Below are positions 5,834-10,648 of a DNA stretch of 10,648 nucleotides, piece by piece. A model generated the notes under the pieces. The model was not told the origin of the DNA. It was given only the letters and a program-made list of their open reading frames with translations, and made no database searches. Location of the stretch: NCBI GenBank assembly GCA_002696685.1, contig NZSI01000022.1:10567-21214 (forward strand), read 5' to 3'. Each line of letters starts with the position of its first letter. Positions within the stretch are counted from its first letter, which is position 1. A program made the position numbers and the translations under genes. The DNA is from Chloroflexota bacterium (GTDB lineage Bacteria > Chloroflexota > Dehalococcoidia > SAR202 > UBA826).

Positions 5834-6649
5834 ATGAAAATCAGGCTTCTCAGCGCAGCAATTGCTATCCCAATCGTCCTAGCTTTCACCATACTGGGAA
5901 ATCTGTGGTTTTTAGCATTAATGATTTTTGGGGCTTCTATATCATCATTTGAAGCATCGAGATTACTAAAAGTAAGAGGAATTAACACTAATCCGACAGT
6001 CTCGGCTTCACTTGCAGGGGCCTTCGTAGCATCGGTTTATTGGATTGGAGAAATCAATATCTCCATTCCCATCTTCTTTATAGTCTGCTCTATTGCGTCT
6101 CTTATATTTCTAGTTGTATATAGGTCTTTGAACCCTTCACCTTTATTCCGATTATTAGGTACTCTTGCCTCAGCGTTATACGTGGGTGGAGCCCTGTTCC
6201 ATGCTCCTCTCATAAGAGAGGGTAACTATGGGTTAGAGTGGTTAATATTTCTTATGGTAACCATAATATTGACCGATAGTGGGGCCTATGGAGTGGGAAA
6301 ATCTTTTGGGAAAAATCCATTTTTCCCCTCGATAAGCCCGTCAAAAACTCTTGAGGGCTCAATAGGGGGTCTTATTCTTGGTACAGTTGGGGCAATAATG
6401 GTTTCCTATTATCTCAGTATTCCAGGTGTGGGTTTAACCGTCGCCATAATCACAGGAGTTGTTCTTTCAATTCTTGGCCAGATAGGCGACCTAGCAGAAT
6501 CAGCAATCAAAAGGGTTTCAGGAGTGAAAGACTCGGGAGAGTTCATGCCAGGTCATGGAGGAGCTTTGGACAGGATAGATTCCATTGTTTTAACTGTACC
6601 GGTCTTGTATTATTTCTCCTACTTCTTTCCAAAGTTGGTAGGCACTTGA
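5834..6649 (+). CDS. cdsA: Phosphatidate cytidylyltransferase (CDP-diacylglycerol synthase)
   Basis: CdsA is a multi-pass membrane enzyme that converts phosphatidic acid and CTP into CDP-diacylglycerol, the precursor of all phospholipids. The N-terminus (3-40) is two hydrophobic helices, with further hydrophobic stretches near 56-72, 76-96, 107-124, 134-150, 175-195 and 199-217. The family signature is intact at 222-249: S-x-I-K-R, then V-K-D-S-G, then MPGHGGALDRID. The cytoplasmic motif TDSGAYGVGKSFGK (147-160) and SPSKTLEGSIGG (168-179) are also present. Length (271 aa) is typical. The ribosome site is weak (AGGA 16 bases upstream of the ATG). The TGA stop overlaps the TTG start of dxr by sharing TTGA. 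Confidence 0.95.
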   Translation: MKIRLLSAAIAIPIVLAFTILGNLWFLALMIFGASISSFEASRLLKVRGINTNPTVSASLAGAFVASVYWIGEINISIPIFFIVCSIASLIFLVVYRSLNPSPLFRLLGTLASALYVGGALFHAPLIREGNYGLEWLIFLMVTIILTDSGAYGVGKSFGKNPFFPSISPSKTLEGSIGGLILGTVGAIMVSYYLSIPGVGLTVAIITGVVLSILGQIGDLAESAIKRVSGVKDSGEFMPGHGGALDRIDSIVLTVPVLYYFSYFFPKLVGT

Positions 6650-7782
6650 AGGGACTTTCTATACTAGGTTCCACAGGCTCAGTGGGAGTTCAAACACTGG
6701 ACATAATTCGAACTTATCCAGGTAAGTTTGATGTCATCGGAATCGCTGCTAACTCAAATTACGAGACGCTGGCTCAACAGGTACATGAATTTTCTCCATC
6801 ACTCGTAAGTTGCAACTATTTTCCCAAAATATTTGAAGAATCGCTTCCTAAAACAACAAAGCTGTGTCCCATGAATGAAATCGCCAAGGCAAAGGACATG
6901 GACATGCTTGTTACTGCCACAACCGGATATGCTTCTCTCATTCCAACCTTTCAGGCGATTGAGCACGGCAAGAGCATTGCAATTGCAAACAAGGAATCGG
7001 TCATAATGGCGGGTCAATATCTTATTGACTACGCCAGGGAGCACAAAGCTTCCTTATTCCCCATAGACAGTGAGCCGAGTGCTATTTGGCAATGCCTCCG
7101 AGGTGAGGAGTCATCTATACACAGGCTTATAATAACTGCATCTGGCGGACCATTCCGAGATACCCCTTTGAAACAGATGGAAAGAGTATCTCCTTCAGAC
7201 GCATTAAGACATCCTACCTGGACTATGGGGGCAAAAATTTCAGTTGACTCAGCAACCATGATGAACAAAGCATTTGAGGTGATTGAAGCCAAATGGTTGT
7301 TCGGAGTGGAATGGGACCAGATAGATGTCACTATACACCCCGAAAGTATAGTTCACTCAATTGTGGAGTTTCAGGATGGCTCTTCTAAATCTCAAATGAG
7401 TCATCCAGATATGCGATTACCGATCCAACACGCCCTTTTTTACCCCAAACGGCCGTTAAATCCAAACGTGACTAGATATGTTCCCTCGGTAGCTGGAAAT
7501 TTAACTTTCCAAGACCTTGAACCGGAAAGATATCCTTGTTTCAATATGGCTTTGAATTTCGCGAAAAGAGGGGGAACTTGGCCGTCAGCTTTATGTGGAG
7601 CAGACGAGGGCGCTGTACAAGCCTTTCTGAGTGGGAAAATTTCCTTCCCAGAAATCCCTCAGGTTATTGAATCAGCATTGAAGTTCTACCAATCTAAAAA
7701 TGAACCTTCACTAGAACAACTAACTGAGGCATTTGATTGGGGAGTAAAGAAAGTTAGGGATCTATCTGGGGTGGAGGCCTAA
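6646..7782 (+). CDS. dxr: 1-deoxy-D-xylulose 5-phosphate reductoisomerase
   Basis: Dxr rearranges and reduces DXP to 2-C-methyl-erythritol 4-phosphate with NADPH and a divalent metal, the first committed step of the MEP isoprenoid pathway and the target of fosmidomycin. The NADPH loop ILGSTGSVGVQTLD covers 6-19; ANKES is at 114-118; the metal site is DSE (141-143); SGGPFR is at 166-171; and ISVDSATMMNKAFEVIEA (198-215) holds Lys208 and Glu211, followed by HPESIVHS (231-238). Residue 144 is Pro, where DSEH is common. The 378 aa length is slightly short of E. coli (398). The TTG start at 6646 is supported because the normal Dxr N-terminus begins exactly there. It overlaps the cdsA stop by four bases, implying coupled translation, and its last codons carry the rseP ribosome site. 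Confidence 0.96.
   Translation: MKGLSILGSTGSVGVQTLDIIRTYPGKFDVIGIAANSNYETLAQQVHEFSPSLVSCNYFPKIFEESLPKTTKLCPMNEIAKAKDMDMLVTATTGYASLIPTFQAIEHGKSIAIANKESVIMAGQYLIDYAREHKASLFPIDSEPSAIWQCLRGEESSIHRLIITASGGPFRDTPLKQMERVSPSDALRHPTWTMGAKISVDSATMMNKAFEVIEAKWLFGVEWDQIDVTIHPESIVHSIVEFQDGSSKSQMSHPDMRLPIQHALFYPKRPLNPNVTRYVPSVAGNLTFQDLEPERYPCFNMALNFAKRGGTWPSALCGADEGAVQAFLSGKISFPEIPQVIESALKFYQSKNEPSLEQLTEAFDWGVKKVRDLSGVEA
7773..7777 (+). promoter_or_regulatory. Ribosome site of rseP inside the end of dxr
   Basis: GGAGG lies in the last codons of dxr and ends 6 bases before the rseP ATG (7784). The dxr stop and the rseP start are separated by a single base, a layout that favours reinitiation. Confidence 0.7.
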
Positions 7783-7783
7783 A

Positions 7784-8983
7784 ATGTCCTGGCTTCCAGG
7801 TTGGATTCTAGTAATTCCCATCCTTACTTTTCTTGTTTTTGTACATGAATTAGGGCATTTCGCTGTGGCCAAAAAATTAGGCATTAAAGTTACTGAGTTT
7901 GGATTTGGTTTCCCGCCGAGGATTTGGGGAATAAAAAGAGGAGAAACTCTTTATTCAGTCAATATTATCCCACTAGGTGGGTTTGTAAAAATGGTTGGTG
8001 AGGAGGATCCTTCGGAACAGAGGAGCTTTGCTCGCCAATCCGTAACTCACAGAACAGCTGTATTGCTAGCGGGCCCTTTTATGAATTTAATTGTACCCAT
8101 ATTCATATTTACTGCCCTCTTAGCGCTTCCCCATGACAAACACATTGGAATTGTCACGGTTGGCTCCGTTGCCCCGGGTTCACCTGCTGTAGAAGCTGGC
8201 ATTCGGCCAGGTGACGAAATATTGGGAGTGAATGGAATAACGGTTGAAAACCACGTCGACCTAGTAAAACGGATTCAGAATTCAAAGGGTCAGCAAACGG
8301 AACTGACACTAAGGCGCAATGTGTCATATCCGTTATCGGGCTTCACGAGTTCTCCCGAATTCAGTCACACTGAGACAGTTCTTCTAACTCCTAGAAAATC
8401 ACCTCCAAATTTAGTTGTCGTGGAATACGTCTCTGATCCTAATTCCGAGGTAAGCTTAACTGGCGCAAAATCTTATGATGAATCCCTTGAGGTTGGAGAT
8501 ACATTGACCCAGGGAGCCGTGGGAGTTCTCATAGGTACTTCCGGAACAAAGGTCATAAGGGATAAAATCCCACTTTGGAAAGCTGTACCACAATCACTGA
8601 CACGTATAGTTGACACAATAAAATTTACTTTTGTAGGCCTCTCTGGATGGATCAGTGGTGGTGATGATCCAGGGATAGCTGGACCAATAGGGATAGCGCA
8701 AGTTACGGGAGAAGTAGCGAATATTGGGATAACGCCAGTTTTGGAACTGACTGCTTTAATTAGTATCAGCCTCGCGTTGGTGAATATATTACCCATCCCA
8801 GCGCTAGACGGAGGTAGGCTCTTATTTATATTGATTGAAGGTGCCAGAGGAGGTAAAAGAATATCTCCCCGTACTGAAGGCATAATTCACATGGCCGGGT
8901 TTGCAGCATTAATCGGTTTGATAGTTGTAATGAGCTATTTTGACATATTGAGAATAGTAAGTGGTGGGACGTTTATACAGTAA
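7784..8983 (+). CDS. rseP: Site-2 intramembrane zinc metalloprotease (RseP/RasP family)
   Basis: This is a membrane-embedded protease that cuts single-pass membrane proteins such as anti-sigma factors; its substrate here is unknown. The HExxH zinc motif is HELGH at 21-25 within the first membrane helix (about 7-27), and the third ligand motif is LDG at 341-343 in NILPIPALDGGRLLF. One PDZ domain lies between them at about 121-205 (GSVAPGSPAVEAGIRPGDEI is its start). Further membrane helices lie near 95-114, 318-338 and 367-389. YSVNIIPLGGFVKM (57-70) is the typical membrane-reentrant loop. E. coli RseP (450 aa) has two PDZ domains; at 399 aa with one clear PDZ this is the one-PDZ form common outside proteobacteria. 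The ribosome site is GGAGG in dxr. The dxr-rseP-ispG cluster recurs in many bacteria. Confidence 0.95.
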   Translation: MSWLPGWILVIPILTFLVFVHELGHFAVAKKLGIKVTEFGFGFPPRIWGIKRGETLYSVNIIPLGGFVKMVGEEDPSEQRSFARQSVTHRTAVLLAGPFMNLIVPIFIFTALLALPHDKHIGIVTVGSVAPGSPAVEAGIRPGDEILGVNGITVENHVDLVKRIQNSKGQQTELTLRRNVSYPLSGFTSSPEFSHTETVLLTPRKSPPNLVVVEYVSDPNSEVSLTGAKSYDESLEVGDTLTQGAVGVLIGTSGTKVIRDKIPLWKAVPQSLTRIVDTIKFTFVGLSGWISGGDDPGIAGPIGIAQVTGEVANIGITPVLELTALISISLALVNILPIPALDGGRLLFILIEGARGGKRISPRTEGIIHMAGFAALIGLIVVMSYFDILRIVSGGTFIQ

Positions 8984-8996
8984 AAAGAGCCAAGCT

Positions 8997-10151
8997 ATGT
9001 CTAATTCTATTTACAAAAGAAGAGTAACAAAATCCATTGATGTTGGAGGAGTGAAAGTCGGAGGGGACTCCCCTATCACTGTACAGTCAATGACAAAGAC
9101 TGACACCCGCGATGTTTCAGCAACCTCCAGACAGATATCTAGTCTCGAGGAAGCGGGATGCGAAATTGTGAGGTGCGCTGTTCCAGATATGGAGGCAGCA
9201 AAGGCTCTGAGGCAAATAAAGAAACAGGCCAATATTCCCGTTGTAGCCGACATCCATTTTCACTATCAGCTTGCGCTTGAGTCATTAGAAAGTGGAGTCG
9301 ATTGCCTAAGGCTAAATCCAGGAAACATTCGAGACAGAGAAAAAGTGGAACTCGTTGTTAATAAAGCAAAGGAAAGAGAAGTCCCTATAAGAATTGGAGT
9401 GAATTTTGGAAGCCTTCCCCCAGTGGGTGGAATTGGAAAGACAAGGGGGCAATCACGACATAACGATGGGGTGGATAATCTCATCAAAGGAGGTAGCCAA
9501 AGAGAAGTATACTCCGCCGTTGACCATATGGTGGCCACAGGCCTGTGGGAAATAGGAATACTGGAAAATCTCGACTACGACCTTATCAAAATATCACTAA
9601 AAGCTTTCGACATAGACACAACAGTAGAGGCTTATAGGCGTATGGCAAAATTGGTCCCCTACCCTTTACATCTTGGTATTACCGAAGCTGGTACTGCAAA
9701 ATCAGGAAGCATACGCAGCTCAATTGGACTAGGGATACTACTCTATGAGGGTATTGGGGATACGATTAGAGTGAGCCTAAGTGATGACCCAGAAGAGGAG
9801 GTTTCAACTGGCTTTGAAATCCTGAAGGCGTTGGAACTTAGAAAGGAAGGAGCGGTATTAGTTGCCTGCCCAAGTTGCGGCAGAGCAGATATAGACGTAA
9901 GAAAATTGGCCAATGATGTTGATAGCCTTTTGAAAAATTACAAAACCCCAATCAAAGTGGCCGTAATGGGTTGTGAAGTAAACGGACCAGGGGAAGCGAA
10001 AGATGCTGATGTAGGAATAGCAGCAGGCGTAGGGAGAGCAATTATATTTCGGAAAGGTAGGAAGTCTCGCATTGTCCATGAATCGGAAATGTTAGAAGCT
10101 TTGATGGATGAGATTAAACAAGCAGAGGCTGACTCTAATAATCGGAATTAA
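8997..10151 (+). CDS. ispG: 4-hydroxy-3-methylbut-2-en-1-yl diphosphate synthase (IspG/GcpE)
   Basis: IspG converts methyl-erythritol cyclodiphosphate into HMBPP, the penultimate MEP-pathway step, using a [4Fe-4S] cluster. The N-terminal TIM-barrel domain shows ITVQSMTKTDTRDV (27-40), VVADIHFHYQLAL (82-94), LRLNPGNI (104-111) and LHLGITEAG (224-232). The C-terminal cluster domain has ligands Cys291 and Cys294 (CPSCGR), Cys326 (MGCEVNGPGE) and Glu333, all present. The 384 aa length matches the family (E. coli 372). I chose the ATG at 8997, 13 bases after the rseP stop. A GTG at 8961 in the same frame would add 12 residues overlapping rseP without any ribosome site. The ribosome site of 8997 is itself weak (AAAAGAG). 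Oxygen-sensitive cluster assembly is expected; the electron donor is not encoded here. Confidence 0.95.
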   Translation: MSNSIYKRRVTKSIDVGGVKVGGDSPITVQSMTKTDTRDVSATSRQISSLEEAGCEIVRCAVPDMEAAKALRQIKKQANIPVVADIHFHYQLALESLESGVDCLRLNPGNIRDREKVELVVNKAKEREVPIRIGVNFGSLPPVGGIGKTRGQSRHNDGVDNLIKGGSQREVYSAVDHMVATGLWEIGILENLDYDLIKISLKAFDIDTTVEAYRRMAKLVPYPLHLGITEAGTAKSGSIRSSIGLGILLYEGIGDTIRVSLSDDPEEEVSTGFEILKALELRKEGAVLVACPSCGRADIDVRKLANDVDSLLKNYKTPIKVAVMGCEVNGPGEAKDADVGIAAGVGRAIIFRKGRKSRIVHESEMLEALMDEIKQAEADSNNRN

Positions 10152-10169
10152 TATGGATATAAACAAAAT

Positions 10170-10648
10170 ATGAAAATGTCGAATTTGTTCGGCAGAACCC
10201 TGCGCGACAGTCCGGCCGAAGCGGATCTTACGAGTCATAAGCTCTTGCTACAAGCTGGCATGATCCATCAGGTTGCCACAGGTGTTTACAGTTATCTTCC
10301 CTTAGCATGGAGATCCATAAAAAAGATTGAAAATATCGTCCGAGAGGAAATGGATAATGCTGGGGCTCAGGAACTTAAACTGGGAATACTTCAACCACGC
10401 GAATTATGGCAGAAATCAGGACGGGATGAAGTTTACGGTCCAGATATGATACGTCTCAAAGACCGTAGAGAAAGAGAGCTTGTTCTTCCACCGACTAATG
10501 AAGAGCTTATTACGGATACAGTGAAAAGCGTGGTTCAGAGTCACAGGGATCTCCCGTTTACGCTCTACCAAATCCAAACCAAGTTTAGAGATGAGCCACG
10601 ACCAAGGGGAGGCCTCATCAGAGTCCGAGAATTCGACATGATGGACGC
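10170..10648 (+). CDS. proS: Prolyl-tRNA synthetase, N-terminal part (partial, right edge)
   Basis: The 159 visible codons are the start of a bacterial-type class II prolyl-tRNA synthetase, which charges tRNA-Pro. [17 protein letters not shown] (about 28-44) is the class II motif 1 region, [13 protein letters not shown] (about 108-120) matches the LGPTHEE block of E. coli ProS, with Asn in place of His, and [20 protein letters not shown] (about 139-158) is motif 2. The editing insertion and motif 3 lie beyond the edge. The ATG at 10170 gives the common beginning [12 protein letters not shown]; a second ATG two codons later is possible. No clear ribosome site is seen. The gap to ispG is 18 bases, so there is no room for a T-box leader and proS is probably the next gene of the operon. 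Short of seeing the rest, intactness cannot be judged. Confidence 0.93.
   Translation, partial: MKMSNLFGRTLRDSPAEADLTSHKLLLQAGMIHQVATGVYSYLPLAWRSIKKIENIVREEMDNAGAQELKLGILQPRELWQKSGRDEVYGPDMIRLKDRRERELVLPPTNEELITDTVKSVVQSHRDLPFTLYQIQTKFRDEPRPRGGLIRVREFDMMD

Noticed and set aside
8961..8996. Upstream GTG start for ispG
   Set aside because: It overlaps the rseP end, lacks a ribosome site and adds residues absent from the family; ATG 8997 fits better.
10153..10173. Six-codon open frame (ATG to TGA) overlapping the proS ATG
   Set aside because: It has an ATGA overlap with proS, but no ribosome site or attenuator-like codon content (no Pro codons), so a leader peptide is not supported.

Overview
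This window is a chromosomal housekeeping region from a bacterium. Every gene I recognise is a core gene, and the DNA is moderately AT-rich throughout. The order rpsB, tsf, pyrH, frr, uppS, cdsA, dxr, rseP, ispG, proS, all on one strand with tiny gaps, together with a short-form EF-Ts, is best matched in my memory by the Chloroflexota, especially Dehalococcoidia and the marine SAR202 lineages. That placement is inference from gene order and protein style and was not searched. I see no phage, transposase, CRISPR array, rRNA or tRNA gene.

Layout. Positions 1-836 hold, on the minus strand, the N-terminal membrane domain of an ABC exporter that runs off the left edge. A 386-base intergenic region (837-1222) separates it from the plus-strand genes; it contains an inverted repeat, a short palindrome and a 12-bp tandem repeat whose second copy forms a hairpin. 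rimI (1223-1792) follows, encoding the ribosomal S18 N-terminal acetyltransferase. A 242-base gap (1793-2034) holds two potential RNA structures and is a plausible leader for the operon that starts at rpsB.

From 2035 to the right edge is one tight gene train. rpsB (ribosomal protein S2), tsf (EF-Ts), pyrH (UMP kinase) and frr (ribosome recycling factor) serve translation and pyrimidine supply. uppS and cdsA make the lipid carrier backbone and the CDP-diacylglycerol precursor of phospholipids. dxr and ispG are two steps of the MEP isoprenoid pathway, which supplies the substrates for UppS. rseP is a site-2 intramembrane protease, and proS (cut by the right edge) charges tRNA-Pro. Junctions range from a 4-base overlap (cdsA/dxr) to 50 bases, so cotranscription and translational coupling are likely.

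I found no undescribed multi-gene system. The most distinctive points are a hexapeptide repeat array in an unusually long acidic tail of S2, encoded by seven tandem 18-bp units; a nested stem structure in the leader just before rpsB; a short-repeat cluster in the divergent intergenic region; a Pro where Dxr usually has His next to its metal-binding Asp/Glu; an insert in RimI; and UUG starts for tsf and dxr.
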